From assembly GCA_963969495.1 (NCBI GenBank), contig OZ018327.1, positions 32,315,175 through 32,379,174 on the forward strand: a stretch of DNA of 64,000 nucleotides. The letters are read 5' to 3'. This DNA comes from Ceratothoa steindachneri (Eukaryota; Arthropoda; Malacostraca; Isopoda; Cymothoidae). The stretch's first letter is position 1. Every line of letters starts with the position of its first letter. The position numbers and the translations under genes were made by a program. The notes beneath the pieces were generated by a model, which saw only the letters and a list, made by a program, of their open reading frames with translations, did no database searches and was not told the origin of the DNA. Positions 24,463 to 36,904 of this stretch are shown in pieces.

Positions 24463-25617
24463 TTAATGGGTTGAGGAATAAGTTCTTGCGGTTTTATCAA
24501 ATTTATTCATTACCATTAACAATTTTAGAAAAACTTCATTTTTAATTGATAATAATATGCAATTTAATCTCTGGATTTTGACTCGAAGAATTCGTCTAAC
24601 CAGGTTCTTAATTCCACATCAGTATTGAACGAAACGCCGCGCAAATTGTTGGAGAGCGATCGGAACAGATGGAAATCCGATGGAGCCAAGTCTGGCGAAT
24701 ATGGAGGATGCGGCAGGAATTCAAAATTAAGCGTTTGAATGGCGTCTTTTTTCATATTGGCAATGTGAGAACGAGCATTGTCGTGTTGCAGAAGGACTCC
24801 ATAACGTCGATGAGGTCGCTTTTGACGAATAACTTCGGCGAGTCGATACATTTATTGAACGTAGAGTTCTGCATTGACAATCTCGTTGTTCACAAGGAGC
24901 TCATAAAGAATGATGCCTTCACAATCCCACCGCACACACAGCATCGTCTTTCGTGGATGAAACCTTGCCTTAATCACATAAGTGGTTTTTATTGGGGCTA
25001 AGCCATTGTTTTCGATGGTTCATGTTGACATAAACACACCACTTTTCGTCGCCAGTGATGATGCGGTGAAGAAATCTGCCCTTATATCCACGAGTAGCCT
25101 TGTGACGAGCAAGCAAACCTGCGGCAATCGTGGAGCGTTGAAGTTTGTTGCTTTCGCTCAAAGCGTGCGGAACCCATGCACCGAGTTTTTGAACTTTTCT
25201 CATCGAATGAAGGTGATTCGCTACAGTTTTCTGATCACACGCCAATTGTGTAGCCAATTCTCTAGTCGATTGACAAGGATTTTCATGAAGAAGGTCGTTC
25301 AATCGATCTTCATCCAAATTAATGGGGCCACCAGAACGTTCTTCGTCATTAAGATTGAAATGACCGTTTTGGAAACGTGAAAAACACCATTGAGCTGTCC
25401 TTTCTGATAAAGCATTTTCTCCGTAAACACCACAAATTTTGCGACGAGCTTCGGCTGCGTTTGCATTGTTCCCGTCTCGATTGAAAATGAATAACAACAA
25501 GTGTCGAAAATGCGCCTTTCTTTCAACTTGACATTCCATTTTGAGGGTACAGAACAAAAATTAAATTAACACAACTTTTAAATAAACCGCATTGACTTAT
25601 TATTCAACTTCAAGACG
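24463..25617 (-). mobile_element. Mariner element 1 (with imperfect terminal inverted repeats)
   Basis: The ends carry related inverted sequences: GAGGAATAAGTTCTTGCGG at 24473-24491 and, on the opposite strand, GAATAATAAGTCAATGCGG near 25588-25606. TA dinucleotides flank both ends. The length, about 1.15 kb, is close to that of a complete mariner (about 1.3 kb). It holds one transposase gene on the reverse strand. Confidence 0.75.
24564..25557 (-). pseudogene. Mariner transposase, one frameshift and one stop
   Basis: The N-terminal half (25557-24970) has the mariner helix-turn-helix region: KICGVYGENALSERTAQWC, then SRFQNGHFNLNDEERSG and STRELATQLACDQKTV, followed by IITGDEKWCVYVNMNHRKQW with the first catalytic Asp. 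The C-terminal half (24851-24564) has LLQHDNARSHIANM with the second Asp and PPYSPDLAPSDFHLF with the third; 34 residues separate the last two, the D34D spacing of mariner. Between them the frame shifts near 25000 and one stop interrupts the coding sequence at about 24852. The catalytic triad itself is intact, so inactivation looks fairly recent. The enzyme would have bound the terminal repeats and cut and pasted the element at TA. Confidence 0.9.
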
Positions 25618-25619
25618 TA

Positions 25620-26865
25620 GTCTAAGCAAAAGCCTAATAGTCTACACTGTTAAGAGACGTAGCCTAACCTTTGCAAATTTTGCTCTCATTATTTATTATT
25701 GTTTCTTAATATGTGCACAAATCACGTCAACAAAACTTAAATCAACACAACATTAAAAAAAAACGCGAGAACTTATCCCTCAACCTAATATTTCTTGCTT
25801 TTTAGTCTCTTCCGATTTGTTCCAACCATGGAATCGTTTCGTTATCACCACCCGTTGGACTCAAAATATGTAACGCAGAAGGTTGAAAGACCCCCACAGA
25901 TTATAAAGGATCCCGTGTGCCCTTTGGGACTTCCCAAAAGTGAGGTTAACCAAGGTAGGTGGTTTCAGACCCCACAGTTTTATTTTTTAGCTTCGCCCTA
26001 ATCAGTCATTTTCCCCCTAAGCATCTCCAAAATAATCCCACCACATTGACCCTCATGCTTGCAATTAGATTACCTATAGAGAACGAGATGCTGGAAACGA
26101 TGGGTTACCCTGCTCGTCATCGATGCCCTTAAAGTCCTTATGCCCGAGGGATTGTTCTAATTTTAGTGGTTTTCAGGCAGTTGACAAAGAAGACATAATC
26201 ACAAAGAAAAGTCAATATCTAGTCTAAGGTAAAATGAAAACAAACAAAAACACCAACAAAACATCCAAAAATATATAATAAGATCAATAACGATGAAGAA
26301 GACAATAATAATTAGCAAAAACAAATAAAAAGGAAAAATTAACAGGCACACTCAGGTGCCTAAGTAAGACCCGGTTATCTCAGTTACCCCAAAATACCCA
26401 AGCAACAAATAATATAGAACATGAATATAGAAAGACCCAGGCCCACCTACTCTTAAAGGACATCTGCTATATAAATAATATCTACAGGTATGTAAACATT
26501 GTTATAATTTGATTATAATGACTTGATTATTAATTGTACCCCAAAATTTCTCTAAAACAAAATGTATATATATATATATACATAGGATTGTCCAAAGCCA
26601 GAGAACAAAATACCCAAATCTACAATTTCTTGAAAATACTCATTTAATTTCCATAAAAATTGCACAGAATATTCTTTGAAATTTGGCTCTGATAGTGTTA
26701 AGTTTTATTTCAATGAAAAAAAACATTAAAAAAAAAATATGAAGAAAGTGATGTAAATTTGAAAAAAAATAATGCTCTTAAAAGAAGAGACGGGCAAGTA
26801 AAATGTAACCATATCCAGAAAACTACTTTATTATATCATAGATAATTGAACAAAATATTAATAAG
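25620..26865. other. Unassigned AT-rich stretch
   Basis: No gene recognised. A short (AT)n lies at 26563-26581. Confidence 0.5.
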
Positions 26866-27430
26866 AAGTATTCAGGCCATTATTCTGAATGGCCTAATCA
26901 CATCTTTGGCCGCAAGACTTTGCTAATTTGACGTATTCTTCTGGCATAATTTAATTCATTCCTTCTTCAAATACTTGCCAAAGATCTTCAACATTTGTCG
27001 GTTTTCGATCTAGATCTCTATCAATGAGTATCTTCCATAGGTTTCCATCTGGTTTGAACCAGAGTCTTGCGCAGGCCAGTTTATCAGGTCAATATTTTCA
27101 GCATCCAACTTCATTCTCTTTGTTCTCTAGCACGCAGCATTGTCCTAAATTAAAACATGTTCACTTACTCCTGCTGTTCAGTGAGAGGGGATCTGATGTT
27201 CATGAGGTAGATTCTTGTATATCCCAGCGTTTACTTTGAAGTGTAAACGGAGAAGCGGGAACACTCCAACACTTAAAAACATACCCTACACCCTAAGCTG
27301 CCACCTCAAAATTTAACCATCTTTTTCGGGCACATTTAATCCAATATTTCACTTGTGTGACGCCTTACATGCTGCTTCGTATCCAATCTAGACAAATTTG
27401 TTTGCGTGGCTGAAAAAAACGATTTCCTAC
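26866..27430 (-). pseudogene. Tc1-like transposase relic (C-terminal half)
   Basis: The reverse strand retains the order of Tc1 motifs in several frames: FKVNAGIYKNLPHEHQIPSH near 27235-27180, a DNAAC-like remnant (GQCC, Asp lost) at about 27145, and NLWKILIDRDLDRKPTNVED at about 27045-26985 followed by LWQVFEEGMN, PEEYVKLAKSCGQRCD and AIQNNGL. The position of the catalytic Glu in the usual SPDLNPIENLW context reads PDGNLW, so Glu is gone. Many stops and frameshifts make it an old copy. No terminal repeats were identified. Confidence 0.72.
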
Positions 27431-28090
27431 TTTTCAGCACTACATAGGACATGCTCAGTATCGAAGGCAAACCTAGACGCTATTGTTTTTTAGTCATAAG
27501 CGATTATTGTTCTAGCAGGGGGGCGTGTCATAAGTCATACTGCTCAAGCGATGTAATGTTATGGGCAACTTAAAGTGAAATAGTAGCTGTTGTTTCAAAT
27601 CAATCTTTCATTGACATCTGTTTGTATCGTGCAGTCAATCACAAGGCTGTAGGTATTGGCAACATCGCCTTTCCGCTCTGAGCGAAGCAGAAATTCAAGC
27701 TCAATTATTCTGCTGCATGTGAATTTCCGCTGAGGTTGTTTTTCTGTACTACGTGACATTTTATGTAAACTGTAAACACAGAAATCCCCTAGCTGGTCAC
27801 CGTTATGAATTCACACTCATTTTCCTCACAATAATCATATTCCTCATTGAAACCATAACCAGCGGAATCAAGCAATATTCACGAACACTGTGGATTATAA
27901 TGTAACTCGTAAAAATTACATCAGACATGTAAAATATCAAAAAACTTATCTAGCAAACAAAAATAGCGTCGGAGTTCTGCGGGAAGAAGAGGGAGGTGAC
28001 GTCACATCAGACCCGTTTTCTATGCCAAAGGTAAACTAAATCAAAAGCATATTTTGGCAAGAAGGCCTTTTGTACGGTCCGTGTCCACTT
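27431..28090. other. Unassigned stretch
   Basis: Nothing recognisable on either strand. Confidence 0.5.
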
Positions 28091-28092
28091 CT

Positions 28093-28093
<1 letters not shown>

Positions 28094-28187
<94 letters not shown>
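28094..28187. repeat. (AT)n microsatellite
   Basis: Uninterrupted AT dinucleotide run. Confidence 0.97.
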
Positions 28188-28189
<2 letters not shown>

Positions 28190-29040
28190 CAGTGATACCT
28201 GCCGTTGCCCGGGTAAAATATGCATTTAAAGCGGGGTTTGTGTGTGGCTTATAAAGTGATTAATAATAAGTTGAACGTTTTTAGTCGTAATTAGCCTAGG
28301 GAATCTTGGGCACCATCCAAAGTAAGAAATTACTTTGGCAATGAATTGAGATTGAAAATTGAATGTATGAAATAAAGACAGTTCTTCAGAAGGGATATTA
28401 ATTCTAAATTTAACAAAATATATTTATTTGAGAAATCTAATATTTTAATATCTTAATTGAGGCAATACGAGTATAATATGGGGAGAGTTTAAGTTATTTA
28501 GGTGCTTTGAATTACAAAATTAAGAATCCTTGCAGTACGACAATTATGGTGTTTTAAAAACAGGCAACGATATTAATCAATGAATAGAAAATACCCTTAT
28601 GGGGGATTTGAAGATTGTGATGATGTTTGTGAGTAAATTATTAAATAGAAGAATTGTCGATTGATAATTGAAACTATACGATATGTAAATAAATTAGGGA
28701 TGATATGCCGATTACAATATATTGAAAATAAGGCGAAAATTATAGTATATAAATATAGCGTGAAATAAATTAGTTCTAGGGTAAGCGAAAATTCTATGAT
28801 AATTAGTTCTGGGGTGAGCGAAATATCTATGATAATGGTTAACGTCAATTTGAGTAGGTAATTGACAAAATACACATAATTAATTTAAGTTTGACAAAAA
28901 GGGGAAAAACCAAACTAAGAATTATACTTAAATTTTAACCAACCTTGTTGACGCGGGAGCAGAAATCAAATGGGAGGATGCCTGGATTTTCGTGCGCTTG
29001 GCGAAAGGAAATGTTGCCCGTTGATACATTCCCGATATAA
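28188..29040. other. Unassigned AT-rich stretch
   Basis: No coding domain recognised. The first 30 bases after the AT run (ACCTGCCGTTGCCCGGGTAA) recall the 3' tails of some LINEs, but nothing else supports this. Confidence 0.4.
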
Positions 29041-29047
29041 CTATATG

Positions 29048-30477
<1,430 letters not shown>

Positions 30478-30485
30478 GAATTTAA

Positions 30486-30770
30486 CAGTGGTGGGCAGTC
30501 CGTCAGTACCGATGACGGAAGGTCCATCAGTCCGTCACTGACAGACGCCCGTTTCGCTAGTGGACTGACGACTGACGAAAACTTTGAAACACTGACGGAA
30601 TAAGCGCCGACGGAAGCGATTTTCGGCCGTCACCCGAACTGTCACTAACCCGAAAAGCAAAGACGACCTTCGGCAAATAATGTTTCTGTCAGTCGTCAGC
30701 AAAACGGGTATCAGTCAGTGACGGACTGACGGACCTTTCGTCATCGGTACTGACGGACTGCCGACCACTG
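30486..30770. mobile_element. hAT-type MITE with ~70 bp terminal inverted repeats
   Basis: A 285 bp non-coding element. The left end starts CAGTGGTGGGCAGTCC; the right end, read on the opposite strand, starts CAGTGGTCGGCAGTCC, and the two agree over about 70 bp with only a few differences. The flanks are GAATTTAA (30478-30485) and GAATTTTA (30771-30778), an 8 bp duplication with one mismatch. CAGTGG ends and an 8 bp duplication are hallmarks of hAT elements. The high arm identity suggests a recent insertion. It must have been moved by a transposase encoded elsewhere. Confidence 0.9.
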
Positions 30771-30894
30771 GAATTTTATATACAAACTTGTAGGGGTGAA
30801 ACCACAGACAATATTCTCATTCTATGAACTAAACTCTAGAGCAATGAACATAGAGTTGACCATAAGAAAAACAGGGTTCCTCAAATTGTAACTG

Positions 30895-31790
30895 CCACTA
30901 ATAGAGTCTCACCTTAAGATTTTTTTTAATTCACATTGCAAAACTTACACGGATTGGAAAATGTAGTCTTCTGAGTGTAAATGGCAATTCTGACCCTGAT
31001 GGATTTAGTGATATTCTCTGAATGAAGACATCCTGTCCTTTTATACTTACAGTAAGAATGGTTGCCTCTATGACATGGGGCAGCAAATTATTTACCACCA
31101 GACGAGTGAAATTAGAGAGTTTTGTTGAATTGAAATTGCGCAAAAACATTTATAAATTTACTACTCGTACCTTCAGTTTAAGTGGGTGAGGAGGTATGTC
31201 AAGAGGTTCTAGAGAGTTTAGGAACTATTTGAGTATGATCCGAAATGGTATTAAATGACTTGTAAATTTGTAGACTTCGTGAGAGGGAAAGCAGTAGATG
31301 TTTATTTATTCTGCTGACGGTGTTTTTCTTCGAAGCCAATATAGCTCTTTCACACAGCCAGTTGTAGTTTTTGTAGTTTTGCTGAAGATTGGGTAAGACC
31401 TTTGCCTTGAGATTATCAATAATATTAATAACTATGCAGACAGGAGATATTTCTATTTCATCATCAGCACCAAGAGGTACTTTGCCATTTCCCAGTGTCA
31501 GAATGTTTTGGGCAAATTGTGCTGACAGTAGATAATCAAAGAGCTCTGCTCTCGTATTTATGTTTAAAGACTGTTGTAATATTCCTACACAAAGAGGATT
31601 TTCGGCAAGCCTGGACCTCATCTGTCTTGGTTAATTTAGGGATCACTGGAAATCTCTGCTTGAAGTCAGCTTATCTTAAAAGAGTATCACATCCCATAGG
31701 AGCCTCACAATCCCTAATGTCTCGCATTGTCCTGCCTAGTGCTTCTAAGGCTCACTTATGAGCCACAGACAGAATGAGGTACCTGGCGTT
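30895..31790 (-). pseudogene. Helitron RepHel helicase fragment (PIF1-like)
   Basis: The reverse strand encodes consecutive conserved blocks of the PIF1-type helicase found in Helitrons: LGRTMRDIRDCEAPMGCDTL and DFKQRFPVIPKLTKTDEV (31750-31640), then after a frame change AENPLCVGILQQS, NILTLGNGKVPLGADDEIE and VLPNLQQNYKNYNWLCERAI (31620-31200), then LKLKVRVVNL, NFTRLVVNNLLPHVIEATIL, GQDVFIQRISLNPSGSELPF and LRRLHFPIRVSFAM (31190-30930). It stops where the NKAQGQ motif would follow. Walker A and the Rep domain are absent. It is a truncated, frameshifted copy. A cellular PIF1 gene is less likely because the ..HVIEATIL / RLHFPIR block is characteristic of the Helitron version. Confidence 0.82.
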
Positions 31791-32198
31791 CCCTGGGTAA
31801 AAAAAAAAAAATCATAAGCAAGGTATAGATTGAAATTCTTATATTTATTAAAAATTATTCTTTAGCCAATGCTACATCATAACACTTCTTGGTAGACAAT
31901 ATTCTTTGTCTTTCTTTGTGCTGCATGAACAAACCGGTTGCTTTTGTTTTCCACATGTGAATAATGATGTAGGGCAAAATAACCTGTCTTCCGTGGGCTT
32001 AGACCGATCTCACATTCCCTAGATTTAACAGACGGAGCAAGTTTGGAAAAGGGCTCCATTTGGGAGGCACTTAGAGACTCGGGAATACTTCTATTATCAT
32101 ACCCAGAACATTTTACATAAGAATACACTTTCAGCTTTATGTATATTGTCTAACCTTTCTTCTTATAAATGGACACACACACACACACACAGACAGAC

Positions 32199-32200
<2 letters not shown>
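31791..32200. other. Unassigned stretch
   Basis: Contains a poly-A run at 31800-31811. Nothing else recognised. Confidence 0.5.

Positions 32201-32203
<3 letters not shown>

Positions 32204-32272
<69 letters not shown>
32204..32272. repeat. (AT)n microsatellite
   Basis: AT run, preceded by a (CA)n stretch at 32172-32191. Confidence 0.97.
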
Positions 32273-32274
<2 letters not shown>

Positions 32275-32329
32275 AGATCGTCAATATAGAAAAAATGGTT
32301 AAATTCCTTCGTCTTTTCGTTCCTAAACA

Positions 32330-32592
32330 AGGTCTGCTGACCAAAATGTCACGTGTTTCACCTATTCTGATTTATGACCTTACGACCTTCAAAACTTTCA
32401 ATAATTCAAAAACTAACTTTAGGAGGACATTGGAAGTTATATCATTCGAAAGAGAATGTAAAACAACATAAGGGTTTCGAATTCTGTTTGAATCGGCCGA
32501 ATAGTTACAATGTTATTACAAAAACAGAAAAAAGCAAAACGGGACCGACCGACCGACGGATTAGTGAGATGTAGAGTCGCCCGCGACTAAAA
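32330..32592 (-). repeat. Dispersed repeat family, copy 2
   Basis: The diverged, inverted partner of 12246-12535, with the same landmarks in the same order on the reverse strand, including AACCCTTATGTTG and TTGAAAGTTTTGAAGG. It carries a short ACCG tandem run at about 32548-32560 that copy 1 lacks. Confidence 0.75.
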
Positions 32593-33132
32593 ATCTGGTT
32601 ACTATCGTTTGAGAATTATTCGCAATTATATTCCATGTTAAAAAACATTATTTAATGTTTATTATATCGAATAGGGTTAAGCTCCTGATATATTTGCGAA
32701 TTATTTATCCAATTCATTCATTATTCAAATCAATTACCAATCAGTAATTCAAACCTTATCTTTGTTGCCATTCATTTACTCGTTTATTTATTTTATCGTC
32801 CATTAAAGAATTCAATATATCCCATTTCTCAATAAATATTATATTAATATTATGGTTATTCTGTTAGGTGAAATCTTTGTTACTCGTGTTAACCCGTCTT
32901 TATTATTTAGTCCATCATCATTCAGATACACGCGTTCCTTCCTTAGTTATGCCTATTAAAATATTTACTTCATTTTACAGTCCTTTTCCAATCTTTTTGT
33001 TTTCATTTATTCATATTTATATTGCGATATTTCTTTCATTTATTCATATTTATATTGGGGTATTATAGGAGCTTCTAGGCAAATTTATACTATTCTATAA
33101 AATCACTCTTTTTATATCATTATGTCCAACAG

Positions 33133-33270
33133 GCTCCAGCTCATGACATTTTAGGAGCTTCTTTATCTACTCGAATCAATTATTTATCTACCTTAGATCA
33201 ATCAAATAGTAATTTAATTTTGTATTTTGCTCCTATAATTGCTTATATTATTTTATTGTTTCATATGTAA
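33133..33270 (+). CDS. Possible 3' terminal exon of an unidentified host gene
   Basis: A pyrimidine-rich tract followed by CCAACAG at 33126-33132 looks like a splice acceptor. After it, one frame stays open for 45 codons to TAA at 33268-33270. The predicted tail ends in a hydrophobic stretch (LILYFAPIIAYIILLF) that could be a C-terminal membrane anchor. Preceding residues APAHDILGASLSTRIN are mixed and polar. The A/T-biased codon use differs from the surrounding element relics. I do not recognise the protein, and no upstream exon was found in this window. In AT-rich DNA an open frame of this length can also arise by chance. Confidence 0.3.
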   Translation, partial: APAHDILGASLSTRINYLSTLDQSNSNLILYFAPIIAYIILLFHM

Positions 33271-33369
33271 AATTCAATCCCATTTCTTTATATTGAATTC
33301 ATATTTAGTCATATTATAATTATTCTAATCATAATCGCATTTATCTCGTTTTTATACTATATCCCATCG

Positions 33370-34560
33370 ATCGTTGTCACACGCGATTCCTTTGTTGGTA
33401 GGTATATGGCTAAAGTCGCAAGCAACTTAAGATTCCTGTCTGCCGCCTCTCATGTTCTTTGCCATGTAGCCCGAAGGGATGACTTGATTCATGCGATGAA
33501 CTCAGAATGGGAAAGAGGAAAACGCTGGTCAGGTCAGCTATTCCGCTATTATGTCCAGGAACCTAGCAGATGATAATCGAAATCCTCTCGGGTCGTAGCA
33601 GGCGTGAGGTCACGGATGTTGTGAACAAGGGGATGCTGAGATAACAATGCCTTAAGGGCGCTCCATGCGTGTTGTGAGTCATTAAATATCACAATTAGGT
33701 CTCAAAACTGGGTATGGGGCGAAAATATTACGTATCGGGTGGTGTAATTCAATTAGCTGGGCCGTAGAAGATAGAGGCATCGCCCAGAACAACCGCGATG
33801 GCTTCAAACAAGGAAGGGGACGGGGGTAATGCGTTGAAGTTGTCTCAATCTTCGCACTTGGAGAGAATTCGCGGACACTGGAACTGCTGCAGAGCGACAC
33901 GTGTGGTCCGAGAAATGCCAACACAGGGCTTTGGAAACTGAGGCGAGGAGAAAAACGTTCGAAGGTTGTACCCTCCACTATAGCGTTCTGAACAGAATTA
34001 GCGAAGCCATCCGTGGGAGAGCTACATCAAGTTTTCGATAGAGTTTCCTTGCCCGAAACTTATGAGGCTTAAGGTATTATTTGCGTCTCACGTCGGCATA
34101 TGCACAGTCAAGATCGGCCGCGGACAACATGAGAGCCGTTGGAAAACGAGAGAGACGCTGAAATCGCTTGTGCAAGCGCATAAAGCACTATGTTGTATAT
34201 AGAACGAGCAAATTCTTCCCAGCATAGAAACTAGGCTCTCTATAAGATATATGCCGATGGCACCGTTCACCAAACTGAGACCAGTATAGTGGATCAAGTC
34301 TACCTTCCGCAATTCATGCTTGGCTGCGGACGCGTATAAGTCGCATCCGAAATCTAGCTTCGAACAAACTAGGAAACAGTAAAATAAATAAAGCAGTATC
34401 CTAGCAGCATCCCGTGCGATGAACGCTACGGAACGAATAGTGTTCTTGGCGAGGGTACGAGAGACCCTAAAGCTGCTAATATGCATATCACGGTGAGACA
34501 TCGGTCTAAAGCAAGTCTAAATAAAAGGTGAGATTCTACCACTTTCCCAGCAGTCACATT
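33370..34560 (-). pseudogene. LINE RT C-terminal region and RNase H fragment (element D)
   Basis: The reverse strand at 34501-34088 has RILLYLFYCFLVCSKLDFGC and HELRKVDLIHYTGLSLVNGA followed by GIYLIESL, the post-catalytic block of Jockey/I-type LINE RTs. Further along, at 33700-33550, IVIFNDSQHAWSALKALLSQ then HPLVHNIRDL matches an RNase H domain of the kind fused to such RTs, with the conserved Asp in FNDS. Between them the frame is broken several times. The end of the RNase H domain is not clear. Element 5' parts are missing. Confidence 0.72.
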
Positions 34561-35267
34561 TAGGAAAAAAGTCTAAGTCGGTGCACAGCCGTGTTGAGGA
34601 CTGGCCTTTCAGGCTACGAGCTGGAATCGAACATTAAAATTGTTTTAAAAATTCCACTTGCCCGATTGACCCGTTTCCCTTGACATTACGTTCAAGCGAG
34701 GAGGAATAAATATCCCCTAAAAACCACTTTCTTTTCATTCGACTCCTCTGGTTGCTTTAGCGCGTCGAATTCTTATTGCTCTGGTGAAGATTGTGATTGC
34801 GCCTTAATTCTCTCGCATCGAGAATTGTGTATTAATATCGCGCGTTTGGGAAAACTTATTGGATAAGATTTTGGCAGTGATAAGTGGAAGAAATTTTATT
34901 CACGAATTTTGTCGTTAGTTTTGAGTCAAATTCTCACTCGCTTTCGTGTGCCCGTGGCGAGGAGTGAACTTGCCCGCCCTTCGTTCTTCATCGAGTCTTC
35001 CTTGGTCGGACAACAACCCAACCTGTTGGGCATTCGAAAAGCGCCCTACTCTGAAGGTAAAGTGCCTTGTGAATAACAATCTTTTGGCTCGGGTCTGGGA
35101 CACCTTCCTTGAAAAACTATTTTTATTTTAAACCTGGTGATAGATTCTCTCTTAAAACACACACACGCACACTTACAGACACAAACAAACACACGCTCAC
35201 TCCGTGGGGATTTTCCTTTTGACATTTATTTTTTGCCAGTCTCACATATGAGGGGATGGAAAGGTAA
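34561..35267. other. Unassigned stretch, may include 5' region of LINE A
   Basis: It lies directly before the ORF1 remnant of element A on the + strand and may be its 5' UTR. No boundary could be placed. A (CA)-rich patch is at 35157-35195. Confidence 0.4.
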
Positions 35268-36680
35268 ATGAGGGAGGCCTGGCGGATAACATTGAATACC
35301 CTCTCCGATGGCCCCAAGCTTGACAGAGGGAGGGTCTTCGCAAAATATTATGGTGACTTGAGAACAGCGCTAGTACGGCTAATAGATACACACAATGAAT
35401 ACGCTGCAATATGCTCTAAGGAGGCTGACTGCGAAGCACTCACCTCCCAAAAAGCTTCAGAGTGCTTAAAATCAATAAACTTGAAACCACACACCCCACC
35501 GCAAAATTAAGACTCACCGAAGTATCATCCTTCGCCGCCTCGATCCATGGGTTGGGGGTACTACGTGTAAGTAATTCACGTGGAGGTGGAAAAAAAACCA
35601 CACCTGGGCGAAGGTATCCGAAATAATTAAATTCGTAGACTATACTCATGTATTCGAAATAGTCACTTGTGATACGGCAATGGCGGTTAAGGGTACGGAG
35701 AGAGGTATGTTCATCTTTAACGTCCGTATCTGCCCTGAGCATATCGAACGTGAGGAGTTAATCGTCCTCTGAATGTTTTTCAAGAGCTATAAGTACGAAG
35801 AACATACCACGATCACTTGTCCAAGGAGGAGCGTTCTTTTGTGCTCTATTTGCTCGTCAGTTTCACATTCTTGAAGGGGTTGCAATAGGAGCTCTCTGAA
35901 GCACCTGAACTGTGCAGGAGTGCATAAGACGCTATCCATGGCTTGCCTGGTCAAAAAAGATTTCTTGAAGAAGAAAGGGAATCAAAAAAGACAGGCTGAA
36001 GAGGACAAAGAGAACAGTACCTAGGCCAAGGTTGCTAAAGCTGCCGTTGCGGAATCTCGGGAAAATAAGACATACTTGCACGTCGAGAATGAAAACTCAA
36101 CCAAAATTATGTGTTGCATCTATCATGCTCACATTGCAAATATCTCCTCCCCGGGGTGCTTTGCAGAAGAGCTAAATAGAATGCTGACTCATAATGGGAT
36201 GAAGGAAATGTGGTTTCCTCAGAATCCACGGTCGGAGGAAATTCTTAAGATTAGTCTCAAACCCCAGTGCGAGATTAGTTGCCAGAAGCTCCCCACCCCC
36301 TAGCAACGAACCAGCTCTCTCCAGGGATCCTAGGATCCAGGCTCAGGCACCAAAGGAAGCGAACACACGCACGGAGAAGCACAATAACAACACGTAAATA
36401 CAGAACAAACAAACTCACTCACACACACGAAATGATACTGAAGTTACGGGGATTGAGACTGCAAGACCTAAAGGGGAAGCACGCGCGTCCCGCTCCCGGA
36501 AAACCTCAGCCTCAAAGACTTCCGAGATCGTCCTCTTCCTTTCAGAGGAAATCTAGGCATGTTTATCATTCAAGGAAAATTAACTTGAAGGTATCCGCTG
36601 GCGAAAGGTCCCTTTTCCCTAAGGAGATGGATGCCCTTGATGTATCGGAAGGAGTAATATCTGAAGGATACAAATGAGAA
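35268..36680 (+). pseudogene. LINE A ORF1 (gag-like) remnant
   Basis: Comparable block by block with the better preserved ORF1 at 44571-45315. The first piece (to 35510) has ALVRLIDTHNEYAAICSKEA where that copy has LIRFIDTPNDYAAVCWKDED. After a frame change GMFIFNVRICPEHIEREEL (about 35700-35760) matches its FFFRIAPEQVEAEEF. Zinc-knuckle remnants follow (LLCSICSSVSHS and LNCAGVHKTLSMACLVKKDF). A basic tail continues to about 36680. The intact protein would have bound element RNA. Multiple frameshifts make it non-functional. Confidence 0.68.
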
Positions 36681-36904
36681 TTCACCTCGGACGACTGCAG
36701 TGAAAAACAAGTCGAGAAGTCTTTACTCCAAGACTTAATTAAACTGGCACCCAAACTTTTATCACTCTAACGGACGGCGAATACAGAAAAAACGTACAGG
36801 AAAAACGATCACGCCACCAAACACTTCACAAGCACCTAAGCTCGTAAGAGATTAAGTCTTAAAAACAACATAAACACACACAGGAATCTATAGTAAACAA
36901 GACA

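Noticed and set aside
31199..31621. Cellular PIF1 helicase gene
   Set aside because: Blocks match the Helitron type, Walker A region is absent and frames are broken.
34560..34660. tRNA or tRNA-derived SINE (B-box-like GTTCGATTCC on the reverse strand)
   Set aside because: No convincing A-box, acceptor stem or cloverleaf could be built around it.
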